From positions 1 to 57,301 of the forward strand of contig JAKIVR010000008.1 of assembly GCA_022750455.1 (NCBI GenBank): a stretch of DNA of 57,301 nt. The letters are read 5' to 3'. Under the pieces are notes generated by a model. It had not been told where the DNA came from. It did no database searches and saw nothing but the letters and a program-made list of their open reading frames with translations. The DNA comes from Thermoplasmata archaeon (GTDB taxonomy: Archaea > Thermoplasmatota > Thermoplasmata > Lutacidiplasmatales > UBA184). Of the stretch, positions 7,201 through 14,860 are shown piece after piece. The position numbers were made by a program, and so were the translations under genes. Positions within the stretch are counted from its first letter, which is position 1, and every line of letters begins with the position of its first letter.

Positions 7201-9094
7201 GAGCGTGGTCTACCCGCAGATCTATGGAACCTCGACCTTCACGGTGAGCCTCGACCTGGCCCTCAACACCTCGACGGGTACGGCGGACGTCGGGCAGACG
7301 GTGACGATCCAAGGCAGTGGCTACGGAGGCTCGCTCCCCCTGACGGTCTTCACCCTCGGCGCCTTCTCGCTCAGTTGCATGAATGCGACCGTCGGGACGT
7401 GCACCTCGGGCTCGCTCACCACCGCCAGTAACGGATCGTTCGTGGCCCTCGTCGTCGTCCCGACGGTCCTCACGTCGGGACCGTACACGCTGACGGTCAA
7501 CGACAGCCTAGGCAACAGCGTCAGCGAAGCGGTCACCGTCTACACGGATCCCTCGGCCGGTTCGATCTCCGTGACGACTCCGAGCGCGGATGTGGGGCAA
7601 TCGACCACGTTCAGCACCAACGCCTCGTTTGGGTCCGGCCTCTACACCTACGCGTGGTCGGGGCTCCCGGCGGGGTGCAGCGGCTCCTCCGCTTCGATCG
7701 TGTGCGTTCCGACGGCGCCCGGGAACCTGTCGATCTCGGTGCAGGTGACGGACTCGAACGGCTTTGTGGCCAACAGCAGCTCGCTCCATTTCCTGGTGTT
7801 CGCTGACCCCGTCGCGGCACCCGCCAACGGGAGCCTTCTGTCGGGACAGGCGGATGCGGACCAGAGCGTCACGTTCACGACGGTAGCGACCCTCGGAACA
7901 GGGACGTACGTCTCCTACCAGTGGCAGGGACTTCCCTCGGGTTGCAGCGGAACGACCGCCTCGGTCACCTGCTCCGGTACGGACCTCCCTGCCGGTCAGT
8001 ACTCGATCTCCGTGACCGTCACCGACTCGAACGGCGCGACCTCCGCCGCCAGCGCCCCCCTCGCCTTCCTCGTGGACGGCGCCCTCGCCGTCGCGACGCC
8101 CTCGGCGAGCCATCCGTCGTTGGACCTCGGTCAGACGGTGACGTTCTCAGGCTCGGCGGCGTACGGATCTGGCGACTATACGTACGCCTGGACGGGGCTC
8201 CCGACCGGCTGCGCCGGCGGCGCGACCTACTCCATCAGCTGCACCCCCACCGCGAGCGGCACCTTCTCCGTGCAACTCCGGGCCACCGATACGAACGGGG
8301 GCGCCGCGACCAGTGCGCCGCTCTCCTTCTCCGTCTACGCGGACCCCACGGCGAGCCTCGCCGCGAACCGGAGCGCCTTTGACGTCGGGGAGGCGGCGAC
8401 GTTGACCGCCACCGGGGCGCTCGGCTCCGGCGGGTTCACCTACCTGTGGACCGGCCTCCCGACCGGGTGTGCGGGGACGACTTCCGCGATCAGCTGCTCG
8501 CCCACCGCGGCGGGCACCTTCACGGTGGTCGCCAAGGTCACCGACTCCAACGGGCTCTCCGCCACCACCGCCTCGGTCCAGCTCGTCGTCGCCGCCCCTC
8601 TGACGGCGAGGATCGCGTTGAGTTCGGTCACTCCCACCTCCGGACAGAGCGTCCAGTTCACGGTGAACGCGACCGGCGGCACGGGGGCACTGACGTACTC
8701 GTGGTCGTTCGGAGATGGCACGACGGGGGCCGGCGCCTCGGTCAGCCACACGTTCTCGGCGGCCGGTAGCTACGCGGTCTCCGTACGGGTCAATGACAGC
8801 ACCGGCGGCGCGGTCGAGCAGACCCTGAAGGTGACGGTCTTGAGCTCGAGTCAGCCGGTCACTCCGGCGTCGGGCTCCTCCTCCGATTGGGCGCTGTGGG
8901 CGGCCGTCGGGGTCGTCCTTATCGTCGTGGTCATCGCGGCGCTCCTCATCGCTCGCCGCCAGAAGTGGCTGCCGGGAAGCTCGACGAAGACCCCCGCAAA
9001 GAAGGGTTCGGAGAACGATTCGACCGATGCCTCCTCGGACGGTCCGGCGGAGCCGAGCGACGCACCCACGGGCGGCGGATCGGGATCCTCGTAA
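4280..9094 (+). CDS. Giant membrane-anchored surface protein with two YVTN beta-propellers and five PKD-like domains
   Basis: About 1604 residues. A hydrophobic signal/anchor lies at about 57-80. Then come one Ig-like module, seven YVTN-type blades (about 210-493; motif AYDSGMGEVFVAN...VSVISD), two more Ig-like modules (about 511-671), a second set of seven blades (about 692-979), an Ig-like module, four PKD-like domains each with GLPxGCxG and a second Cys (likely disulfide), and a classical PKD domain with WSFGDGTT. A C-terminal transmembrane helix (about 1536-1559) is followed by a basic, then Ser/Gly-rich tail. The architecture indicates an extracellular adhesion or cell-envelope protein. 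I chose the ATG at 4280 because GAGGG lies six bases before it; later ATGs at 4325, 4349 and 4448 would shorten the unusually long N-terminus. There are no catalytic motifs. Confidence 0.85.
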   Translation: MTPRSRPDDGSGATTMQEDVVPRMVHPNGEIEGTARARSLGEGPLHRGSSPASGRRMLALLVVAVELSGVVFGAGLWIAASPTDHAGSMGSLSPGTSLIAHPAAGRTHTAATPGLAIHAPLASTFSLSPGNGTIGSTTAATGSGFVPDSTVTFAFAGTGVPSNCAADSSGNVPGLTGTPCSFTVPAAPAGPETVGALGWTLPAGINVSSNPSALAYDSGMGEVFVANEGTNNVSVISDSTNTVVASVAVGNEPDSIAYDSAKGELFVSNYQDDNVSVISDATNTIVTNISVGIHPISVVYDSGMGEVFVAELGDGNVSVINDTTNTVVATVLVGGGPLAVAYDSGMGEVFVANYYNNTVNVISDASNTVVATIAVGDGPYGAAYDAAKGEVFIPNYYNNTVNVISDASNTVVATVAVGDAPDAVAYDSGTGEVFVANENDYTVSAINDTSNLAVGTVPVGGPYAYPDAVAYDSGQGELFVANQYNNNVSIVIPLNQGTPLATTSFYVNSSFSLTRTSGAAGMLLAANGTGFAASSPISFSFDGSAVTSTCAADAVGTFPGTTGTACVFTVPPAATGGLNEVTASDGTNSGSASYFVTEPMTLSEMSGGAGSLITANGTGPGANANLLFTIGGGTYASSCAADSTGSFPGTTGTPCTFSVPALPHGAQAVVASGWPTTAESILNLAVGGDNPYPVAVAYDSGKGEVFVANTNTFTVSVINDTNDSVVATIATQGWPDALTYDWAKGEIFVACEYSDSVDVIDDSNNSVVATIPVGDSDSSPEGIVYDSGHGEVFVANSGDNNVSVINDTNDSVVTSIAVGDSFASPDALAYDSGRGEVWVANEYDNNVSVINDTNDSVVTSIGVGDSPVSLVYDSGMGEVFVANAFSRNVSVISDTTDTVVNGIATGRQPYALAYDPLAGEIFLGFNRFAGSMSVISDVTDSILATVATGAGPQGIAYDSGAGAVYVADNYDNTVSVVYPQIYGTSTFTVSLDLALNTSTGTADVGQTVTIQGSGYGGSLPLTVFTLGAFSLSCMNATVGTCTSGSLTTASNGSFVALVVVPTVLTSGPYTLTVNDSLGNSVSEAVTVYTDPSAGSISVTTPSADVGQSTTFSTNASFGSGLYTYAWSGLPAGCSGSSASIVCVPTAPGNLSISVQVTDSNGFVANSSSLHFLVFADPVAAPANGSLLSGQADADQSVTFTTVATLGTGTYVSYQWQGLPSGCSGTTASVTCSGTDLPAGQYSISVTVTDSNGATSAASAPLAFLVDGALAVATPSASHPSLDLGQTVTFSGSAAYGSGDYTYAWTGLPTGCAGGATYSISCTPTASGTFSVQLRATDTNGGAATSAPLSFSVYADPTASLAANRSAFDVGEAATLTATGALGSGGFTYLWTGLPTGCAGTTSAISCSPTAAGTFTVVAKVTDSNGLSATTASVQLVVAAPLTARIALSSVTPTSGQSVQFTVNATGGTGALTYSWSFGDGTTGAGASVSHTFSAAGSYAVSVRVNDSTGGAVEQTLKVTVLSSSQPVTPASGSSSDWALWAAVGVVLIVVVIAALLIARRQKWLPGSSTKTPAKKGSENDSTDASSDGPAEPSDAPTGGGSGSS
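4907..5758 (+). repeat. First tandem array of seven YVTN-blade coding repeats
   Basis: Seven degenerate repeats of about 120-135 bases, each encoding one propeller blade beginning near AYDSG and containing EVFVAN, NVSVIxD and TVVAT. Seven blades would close one complete propeller. Confidence 0.85.
6353..7216 (+). repeat. Second tandem array of seven YVTN-blade coding repeats
   Basis: Seven more blade repeats. Blades 3 and 4 share long near-identical stretches (VSVINDTNDSVVTSI), suggesting recent duplication, while blade 6 is the most divergent (GFNRFAGSMSVIS). Again seven blades fit one closed propeller. Confidence 0.85.
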
Positions 9095-9167
9095 AGGGGC
9101 CTCCGGAGAGGGGACCGCTGGGACTCCGCGAACCGAGGGCCGGCGCCTCGCCGACGGGCTCCGCAGG

Positions 9168-10079
9168 TCACCGGGGGACCGACCCGTGGGTTCCGCGCGG
9201 CGGAAGACGGCTGATCGCGAAGAACGCGTCCGGGGGGAGCTCCTCCGCCCTCCGATCGGCCCAATCGGCCGGCCAGTTCGCCTCCTCGGCGAGGCGCGCG
9301 GCCGCCGCTCGGTCCCCGGCGGTGAGCCGGGGGAGCACGTTCCGTAGCTGCTTGCGGCGGGTGCTGAACAGGACGCGGAGTACCTCTTCCAACCGCTCGG
9401 CCGACTCCGCCGGGAACGGGTCGCTCCGGGCCGTGGACCGGATCACCAGGCCATCGACGAGCGGAGGCGGAAAGAAGTCCCGCGACGGAACGGGAGCGAA
9501 CGCCTCCACCTGGGCATACGCCGCTGCGACGACCGAAGGCCGTCCGTACGCCGACGTGCCCGGCACTCCGGCGAACCGCGCGCCGACCTCCCGTTGCACC
9601 AACGCGACGATCCGGGGAGTCCCCGCCCGCAGAAGTCGGAGGAGGATCGGGGTGGCGACGGAGAACGGGAGGTTGCCCACCACGGCGGCATCGTTCGAAT
9701 AGTCGGCGACGCGGGCATCCGCGATCTCGACCCGCACCCGCTGTCCGAACGTCGCCTGCAGATGGGCCGCGAGCCGTCGGTCGCGCTCCAGGACCCGGAG
9801 CTCCTCATACCCGCGGCGGAGCAACGCGTCGGTGAGGAGACCGAGGCCGCCCCCGATCTCCGTGATCGGCGCGTCGTGGGGCAGCTCCACGAGCGCGGCC
9901 TCGATGTCCGCGATGTGGTCGTTCACCAAGAACGACTGTCCGAACCGGCGCGAGGGTCGGACCCCGATCCGATGCAGGGTGGTGCGCACGGCCTCCGGGT
10001 CCCGCGGAACGCCCGGGGTCTCCCCCGGACGGACGGCGGGCTTACGGGGCGACGAAGAGCCGGTACTTGTCCGGGGCAC
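9168..10079 (-). CDS. ksgA: 16S rRNA (adenine(1518/1519)-N6)-dimethyltransferase (KsgA/Dim1)
   Basis: This S-adenosylmethionine enzyme dimethylates two adjacent adenosines in the 3' hairpin of 16S rRNA. Family features in order: FGQSFLVND near residue 47, motif I EIGGGLGLLTDALL, the acidic strand end LERD, ADARVADY, and the catalytic NLPFSVATP loop (N-L-P-F, for target adenine). The C-terminal helical domain follows. It is last in a minus-strand operon after pus10, rpl21e, rpoF and DUF655, the order seen in many archaea. The ATG at 10079 overlaps the DUF655 gene by 38 bases; a GTG about 30 codons further in (before RTTLHRIGV) is an alternative start. Identification is firm; the exact start is not. 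Confidence 0.93.
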   Translation of the reverse strand: MPRTSTGSSSPRKPAVRPGETPGVPRDPEAVRTTLHRIGVRPSRRFGQSFLVNDHIADIEAALVELPHDAPITEIGGGLGLLTDALLRRGYEELRVLERDRRLAAHLQATFGQRVRVEIADARVADYSNDAAVVGNLPFSVATPILLRLLRAGTPRIVALVQREVGARFAGVPGTSAYGRPSVVAAAYAQVEAFAPVPSRDFFPPPLVDGLVIRSTARSDPFPAESAERLEEVLRVLFSTRRKQLRNVLPRLTAGDRAAAARLAEEANWPADWADRRAEELPPDAFFAISRLPPRGTHGSVPR

Positions 10080-10587
10080 CGGAGAGCTCCTGGACGATCC
10101 GTTCGACGATCAGCCGCTCGGGGTGGTGGAGGTGGGTCCGTCGGTCGATGTCCTCGAAGCTCGCATACGGGCCCTTCTTACGCTCCTCGATCAAGGCGAG
10201 CATCGTCTTCTTGCCGACGCCGGGGAGGAGCTCGAGCAGGTGGAACCGCGGGGAGATCGATTCGGACTCGTTGAAGAACCTCAGGAACCGGGGGGCTTCG
10301 GCGAGCACGATCTTCTCGAGCGCGAGCGGCAGCTCGGTCCGGGAGGCGGCCGTGAGCTCCTCGTAGCCGATGCGGCGCCGGACATGGTCGATCGGCGGCG
10401 CGACGCCCCCCTCCGGGAGGAGCGGGATCCGTCCGCCCGGGGTGAGGGCGACGCCCGGTCGCGGGACGATCTCGAGCAGCTTGAGCTCCCCGACGCCGAC
10501 CGCGAGCGCCGTTGGCTCCCGGTGGAAGCCGTGCTCGGTCGAGCGGCCGTTCGGCAAGTAGTCCAAGATGTACGCGTATGCTTCCAC
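10042..10587 (-). CDS. DUF655 family RNA-associated protein
   Basis: A 181-residue conserved archaeal protein (COG1491/DUF655), recognised from its opening AYAYILDYLPNG, the early beta segment and a helix-hairpin-helix-like segment LLPGVGKKTMLALIEERKK with nearby FEDIDRRTHLHHPE. The HhH suggests nucleic-acid binding. Its biochemical function is not established; its constant place between rpoF and ksgA suggests a role in transcription or ribosome biogenesis, an inference from context. The start is GTG at 10587, 14 bases after the rpoF stop, so it is co-transcribed. Confidence 0.85.
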   Translation of the reverse strand: MEAYAYILDYLPNGRSTEHGFHREPTALAVGVGELKLLEIVPRPGVALTPGGRIPLLPEGGVAPPIDHVRRRIGYEELTAASRTELPLALEKIVLAEAPRFLRFFNESESISPRFHLLELLPGVGKKTMLALIEERKKGPYASFEDIDRRTHLHHPERLIVERIVQELSGAPDKYRLFVAP

Positions 10588-10601
10588 GAGGAACCCCTCG
10601 C

Positions 10602-10916
10602 TCAGCGGTTCTGGGCGATGATCTCCAGAAGTTTGGCGAGCTGCGTCTCATCGAGCAGCATCCGCTCCTTGGCGTACAGCAGCCGGATCTCCTCCGGGTA
10701 CTGGGGGAGCAGGTCCGCCAACTTCGTGGCCATGGCGGCGTCGACGTACGGCAGCTCCCGGAGCTCCTTGAGGAGCTTCTCGGTCTGCTCGGGGGTGAGG
10801 CGCGCGAACAGTTCGGCATGGCTCTGCGCGAGGAGCGCCTCGCGGGGGAGCGTGCGCAGCGCAGCCTCCTCGGTGAGGAGCTTCTTGACTTCGGTCACCG
10901 GGACGGGGTCGGGCAT
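10602..10916 (-). CDS. rpoF: DNA-directed RNA polymerase subunit F (Rpb4 homologue)
   Basis: A 104-residue, entirely helical, highly charged protein of the Rpb4/RpoF family, which pairs with RpoE (Rpb7) to form the stalk of archaeal RNA polymerase. Family signals are the N-terminal VTEVKKLL helix, the HRDC-like helical bundle with LTPEQTEKLLKELREL, and the C-terminal LPQYPEEIRLLYAKERMLLDE. Position confirms it: between rpl21e (three bases apart) and DUF655. The rpoE partner is not in the window. Confidence 0.9.
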   Translation of the reverse strand: MPDPVPVTEVKKLLTEEAALRTLPREALLAQSHAELFARLTPEQTEKLLKELRELPYVDAAMATKLADLLPQYPEEIRLLYAKERMLLDETQLAKLLEIIAQNR

Positions 10917-10919
10917 GGT

Positions 10920-11231
10920 TTACTTCGCTCCCGCCGGTTGGTCGGCCCGCAGCAGGTGAATCGGTAGCGCGATCAGTTCCTTATGCTTGTGCCCATCGAG
11001 GAACTCCAGCCGGTACGCCCGGCCGACCTTCGCCACGACGATGCAGACCCGCCCCTGGTAGCGGGGGTGGGGCTGGCCCTTGTGCCACGACGGCTCGAGG
11101 CGCAGGATGACCCGGTCGCCTGGTTCGAAATGTTGCAGGTGACGCGTGACGGAGAGGACCCCGCGCGTCCGCGCGGACTTGGTCATCACGCCGCGCGTTC
11201 GGGACCGGGATCCCTTGGAGCTCTTCACCAT
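10920..11231 (-). CDS. rpl21e: 50S ribosomal protein L21e
   Basis: A 103-residue basic protein of the archaeal/eukaryotic L21e family, a component of the large ribosomal subunit. Visible features are the basic N-terminus with GSRSRTRGVMTKSARTRG, the SH3-like core FEPGDRVILRLEPSWHKG with the diagnostic G-x-PHPRYQGR, and VGRAYRLEF. The length is normal for the family. It begins at an ATG three bases after the pus10 stop, so the genes are tightly coupled. Confidence 0.96.
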   Translation of the reverse strand: MVKSSKGSRSRTRGVMTKSARTRGVLSVTRHLQHFEPGDRVILRLEPSWHKGQPHPRYQGRVCIVVAKVGRAYRLEFLDGHKHKELIALPIHLLRADQPAGAK

Positions 11232-11234
11232 GGG

Positions 11235-12467
11235 TCAGACCTCCCGGTCGTGGATCGCGACGACGTCGAGCTCGGCGACGTGCAGTGGGATGCCGAGCAC
11301 CCCGGAGAGGCTAGGCTCGGTCCGACCGCCATCTCCCTCCACCCACTCCTTCACGTATGTTCCCGCTTCGGCTCGTAGCTCGATCGTGAACCGCCCGGCG
11401 CTCGCCTCCACGACCTTCGCCTCGGCGACCGTCCGGGTGCGAACCAGGTCGGCGCGTCGATGCGCGACTCGTGTCGGCGTGCGTTGAGCGATTGCGCGGC
11501 CCGCGACCACGGATAGGGCCTTATCAAGTTTGTCCTGCGCGACCTCGCCGACGACCGTCACCCGGTACGATTTCCAGGGGGAGGCCTCCTTGACCCGGAC
11601 GACGTCCTCTCCTCGAGCGCGGACCATCTCCTCCACTTCCACGCGTCCCACGGCCCCCGCATTGACCGCCGCGGCGAGCGCCGCGATATCGACCGATCGC
11701 TGGTGGGGTTGGGTGATCTCCAACACGAACGGTCGACCGGTCCCGAGCATCCGGGCGTCGATGTCCTCCCGACCCATGCCGTGAAACCGGCTGTCGACGC
11801 CGTGGGAGGCGGCCAGGAACGGGGCCGCCACGATCTCCTCGACGCTCGTCGGGTACGTCTTGCCGGTCCCGTGGCACGTCTCACAACCCCGACCTTGGCA
11901 TCGACGGCAGGGCCAGCGGGTCTGAGGCAGGGTGCGGTCGAACTTTCGGTACCGGCCCGCGACGTACAGGGAACGCACGGTCATCGTCACTCGGCCGGCC
12001 GGAATGTCCGCGAGGAAGACGATGTCCGCGTCGTTGTCGCCCCCGCCTTGGGCGGAGGTCGCCGGTTCGAGGCGCTTGCCCCACTCCCGGTTGAACGCGG
12101 TGCGCGCGCTCTCGCCCCAGGTCGAGCCGATCTCTCGCCAGATCGCCTCCTCTCGCGCCAATTGCTCCGGCGGCCAGCGACAGCCGCACGTGAATCGGGA
12201 GAACTCGTACGTCGAGGCCGCCTCCTTCGCCCGTCGGATCCACGTCTCCCACCGGTCGAATCCCCCCGCGCACAGGGAGCAATCGAGGGGGGCGGAGAAC
12301 GGGACCCCACCGACCGCCGTCGCGAGCTTCTCCGCCCGCTCGGGGTTGGACCAGCCGTGGCCGAGACGGCCGAAGCAGCGCCCGTAGCACTCGGCGCAGA
12401 GGCCTCTCTCGCGGGCCCGGGTCGCCGCCGAGAGAACCTCGTCCGAGATCGGAAAGTCGTCGCCCAT
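11235..12467 (-). CDS. pus10: tRNA pseudouridine synthase Pus10 (positions 54/55)
   Basis: About 410 residues. Archaeal Pus10 makes pseudouridine 54 and 55 in the tRNA T-loop. The N-terminal half has Cys pairs typical of the zinc-binding accessory/THUMP region (CAECYGRCFGR, CSLC, FTCGC). The middle has a second cysteine cluster CRRCQGRGCETCHGTGK before the catalytic domain, where the catalytic aspartate lies in REDIDARMLGTGRPF. The C-terminus has AGTYVKEWVEGDGGRT, the conserved RNA-binding end of the family. I chose the ATG at 12467 (MGDDFPISDEVL); the upstream in-frame extension of 86 codons is low-complexity and overlaps the neighbouring divergent gene. It is the first gene of the rpl21e-rpoF operon. 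Confidence 0.93.
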   Translation of the reverse strand: MGDDFPISDEVLSAATRARERGLCAECYGRCFGRLGHGWSNPERAEKLATAVGGVPFSAPLDCSLCAGGFDRWETWIRRAKEAASTYEFSRFTCGCRWPPEQLAREEAIWREIGSTWGESARTAFNREWGKRLEPATSAQGGGDNDADIVFLADIPAGRVTMTVRSLYVAGRYRKFDRTLPQTRWPCRRCQGRGCETCHGTGKTYPTSVEEIVAAPFLAASHGVDSRFHGMGREDIDARMLGTGRPFVLEITQPHQRSVDIAALAAAVNAGAVGRVEVEEMVRARGEDVVRVKEASPWKSYRVTVVGEVAQDKLDKALSVVAGRAIAQRTPTRVAHRRADLVRTRTVAEAKVVEASAGRFTIELRAEAGTYVKEWVEGDGGRTEPSLSGVLGIPLHVAELDVVAIHDREV

Positions 12468-12660
12468 GGTCTGCTCTGGAGAGGCTCGGACCCCGCGAGG
12501 GGACTTGAGGTGGACGGACGCTCGTCGCTTGGCGCCCTCCCATTCCCCCCCCGGCCGGGTCCGGAGCTGATCTCCCCGGAGGGTCCCGCCGCGGGTACGA
12601 TTCGACGACCTCCCCCCCGAATCCTTTTGGGGATTCCTGCGGTGGGGCGGCCGTGAGCCC

Positions 12661-13059
12661 GTGCCGCCGATCACCGAAGAACAACTGACCCAGGCGATCG
12701 AGCACACCCTCGTCCTCCACGGCAAGGTCCCGGCGGAGCAGGCGACGACGATGGCCCGGATGGTGCTGAGCTACTTCGGGCTCGGCGACTCCGTCCTTGA
12801 CAACAAGCTGACCAGCGACGACCGGGACATGTTCTATCGACTGGAGGAGGAGGGGCTCCTCAGCAGCGAGGAGGAGGACGCCACCGTCGCCCGCGGCAAG
12901 ACGTGGCGGATCCACTACTGGCTGTTGCAGAAGACCAAGATCCGCAAGGTCGGTCAGCAGGACGATACGCCCGCGACCCCCGAGATCGGGGCGGTGTACA
13001 AGGACATGGACGACTCGACGTGGCGCCGCGGCGCGGCCTCTTCGAAGGATCGGCGGTAG
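12661..13059 (+). CDS. Small archaeal winged-helix-like protein (DUF6015-like)
   Basis: A 132-residue acidic protein starting at GTG. It begins with a helix-rich segment (ITEEQLTQAIEHTLVLHGKV) and continues through MVLSYFGLGDSVLDNKL, MFYRLEEEGLLSSEEEDATVARGKTWRIHYWLL. The last stretch looks like the wing and final strand of a winged helix in which the charged helix sets apart long and short states. The pattern resembles DUF6015, a family I recall in euryarchaea, but I am not certain. It is divergent from pus10 and probably monocistronic; the stop is followed by a GC-rich hairpin shared with the convergent surface-protein gene. Confidence 0.65.
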   Translation: MPPITEEQLTQAIEHTLVLHGKVPAEQATTMARMVLSYFGLGDSVLDNKLTSDDRDMFYRLEEEGLLSSEEEDATVARGKTWRIHYWLLQKTKIRKVGQQDDTPATPEIGAVYKDMDDSTWRRGAASSKDRR

Positions 13060-13172
13060 CTGCAGCCCGTTGCGCCTCTGGGCCCCGGGGAGCTCCTCCC
13101 GCCTGAGGTCCCACCACTCCTGGGGGAGTGACCGACTCGCGCCCTCCCCCGCGGAGTTTCCACCATGAGAGC

Positions 13173-13199
13173 GCCCCCGGGGGACTCTCCCCCGGGGGC
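13173..13199. terminator. Perfect GC hairpin between convergent genes
   Basis: GCCCCCGGGGGA, loop CTC, TCCCCCGGGGGC: a perfect 12-base-pair stem with a 3-base loop, 33 bases beyond the stop of the minus-strand surface-protein gene and about 114 bases after the stop of the plus-strand gene. It would form on either transcript. There is no T-run, so it may act as a 3'-end stabiliser or pause site rather than a classical terminator. Confidence 0.45.
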
Positions 13200-13231
13200 G
13201 GGAAACGGTTCGCTCGCTCGTCGACGACGTC

Positions 13232-14752
13232 CTAGACCTTCTTCCGTTGCCGGACCAGCTCGACCGCGAGGAAGATCAAGGCGATCCCCGCGACGAGGGT
13301 GGTCAGAAGGTACGGGTCGGTGCCCGACGAGCTCTTCGGGGCGCTGCTCACCGGCGGCGTTCCCTGCGTCGGGGGCTGCGTGCCCGAGCTCGGCGGGGGG
13401 GTCGTCACGGGGGTCGTCGTGCCGGGCAGCGTGGAGACGGCCGGCGGGGTCGCCTTCACCGGGGCGGCGGGGGTGCCCGTCGAGGCGATCTCCCCGAGCG
13501 CCTGTTGGGAGGCGACGGGGGCGGTCGACAGCGTCGTGCCGGGCGCCACCGTCGACGAGTCCGCCACCGGCAGTCCGCCGGCGGTCACGACCGCGTCGGT
13601 CGGGGTGCTTTCGACCGGGCTGAGGGGCGCCGCGTGGTCCAGAGGCGCCGCGACTCGGGGCGAGTCGGCCGGCTTCGGGGCACTGCCCGGGATCAGCGCG
13701 AGGCCGTCCCAGAGCGTGTAGTTCGACGACCCGGAGCCGTTCACGGTCGCCTGGACCGTGTAGCCGGTCGTCGTCGTCCCGTTCGGGAGCACGACGCTCT
13801 CGGAGCTGACCACGGCAAAGTCGACGGTCAGCGGGACGGAGGCGTTCAACGACGCCCCGCCCGAGCTCGACGCCGTGGCGTTCGTCACGCCGTTGGTGTA
13901 GGCGGCCGCGGTGGCGTATCCGATCCATCCCGAAACCTGGGCCTGGGTCGTCGCGTTCCACGTCTCCCCGACGGTGAGCGGCGCGACCGAGATCGGGAGC
14001 GCCGGCGAGAAGCTCGCCGCGAGCGAGGCGCCGATCCAGCTGGCGTTGTACGCGCCGGCGGTCGTGTAGTTCACCGTGGTGCTTCCGTTCGCGTCGAGGA
14101 CGATCGACGGCCACCGGTAGGCGACGATGGTCGTCTCGCTCCCGATCCACTCGGAGACGTGCTCGTTCACGAGGCTGAGGTTCCCGTTGAGGAGCGTGTA
14201 GTTCCCGAACAGGGAGTACGCGCGGACCCCGAGGACGGACGCAGCGTACGCCGCGGTGGCATTGGTCAAGGGGATGACGGCTCCGGCGGCGTAGGTGCCC
14301 GCGATGGGGAGCTGCCCGGCGACGTAGACCTCTCCCGAGTAGTTCGCGACCTCAACGGCGGTCGCTTGGACCGCGCGCGTGGTCGGCGTGGGGGCCGAGG
14401 CGTTCACGACCGCGAACGCTCCGTACTCCGCGTGCAACGCCTCCGCTTCCGCGGCGACGGCGCGGGCGGTGCTCAGGTTCCCCGTCAGGTTGAGGTTCTC
14501 CGCGTAGGCGCCCACGTACTCGACCGAGATGGAGGTGTTCTCGAACGCGCCCCAGGCCCATTGACCCGTGGAGCCGGTCCCGGTAGCGGCGTGGACGCCG
14601 GAGACGGGCGCCCCGGGGGAGGCCCCGGTCAGGGGGACGGCCATCAAGGCGACGACGAGGAGGGCGAGGCTCGCGGCTCCCCACGGGACGCGATGGGTCC
14701 GTCGAAGGCGAGGTTCGTCGGTGGGTCTCTCGGGCCGGTTCAGATCGAACAT
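13232..14752 (-). CDS. Secreted, cell-surface anchored S/T/P-rich protein
   Basis: A 506-residue predicted surface protein. A basic N-terminus precedes a signal helix at about residues 24-45 (ASLALLVVALMAVPLTG). A large, mostly beta ectodomain (about 55-350) carries many N-glycosylation sequons, such as NLT, NYT, NAT and NGS. A Pro/Thr/Ser-rich stalk runs from about 350 to 475. A C-terminal transmembrane helix (LLTTLVAGIALIFLAVELV) ends in a basic RQRKKV. The layout is that of archaeal glycosylated surface proteins tethered by a C-terminal helix. I recognise no domain family or catalytic motif. It faces the small GTG-started gene and diverges from a membrane-protein gene. Confidence 0.75.
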   Translation of the reverse strand: MFDLNRPERPTDEPRLRRTHRVPWGAASLALLVVALMAVPLTGASPGAPVSGVHAATGTGSTGQWAWGAFENTSISVEYVGAYAENLNLTGNLSTARAVAAEAEALHAEYGAFAVVNASAPTPTTRAVQATAVEVANYSGEVYVAGQLPIAGTYAAGAVIPLTNATAAYAASVLGVRAYSLFGNYTLLNGNLSLVNEHVSEWIGSETTIVAYRWPSIVLDANGSTTVNYTTAGAYNASWIGASLAASFSPALPISVAPLTVGETWNATTQAQVSGWIGYATAAAYTNGVTNATASSSGGASLNASVPLTVDFAVVSSESVVLPNGTTTTGYTVQATVNGSGSSNYTLWDGLALIPGSAPKPADSPRVAAPLDHAAPLSPVESTPTDAVVTAGGLPVADSSTVAPGTTLSTAPVASQQALGEIASTGTPAAPVKATPPAVSTLPGTTTPVTTPPPSSGTQPPTQGTPPVSSAPKSSSGTDPYLLTTLVAGIALIFLAVELVRQRKKV

Positions 14753-14830
14753 GGGGTCACCGATCCTACCAACCCCCGCGGGGGCATCCTCCCCCGAGCA
14801 ACAGACCGCCGGCGGAATCGTTCTGGGGGG

Positions 14831-14838
14831 TTTATCTA
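14831..14838 (+). promoter_or_regulatory. TATA-like box of the two-helix membrane protein gene
   Basis: TTTATCTA centred 26-27 bases before the ATG at 14861, in otherwise GC-rich DNA. It supports a leaderless transcript and the chosen start. Confidence 0.55.
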
Positions 14839-14860
14839 CCCCGGAACCGGAGCCAGTTCA

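Noticed and set aside
4907-7216. Repeat arrays as CRISPR
   Set aside because: The repeats are protein-coding, degenerate and in frame, with no fixed repeat/spacer pattern.
4424-7312. Long open frame of 962 codons on the minus strand
   Set aside because: It is antisense to the YVTN repeats; its repetitive HDRVRG-like composition is a by-product of the repeat codons on the other strand.
13247-14860. Upstream extension of the membrane-protein frame by 538 codons
   Set aside because: Arg/Gly-rich, antisense to the surface-protein gene, and the TATA box favours ATG 14861.
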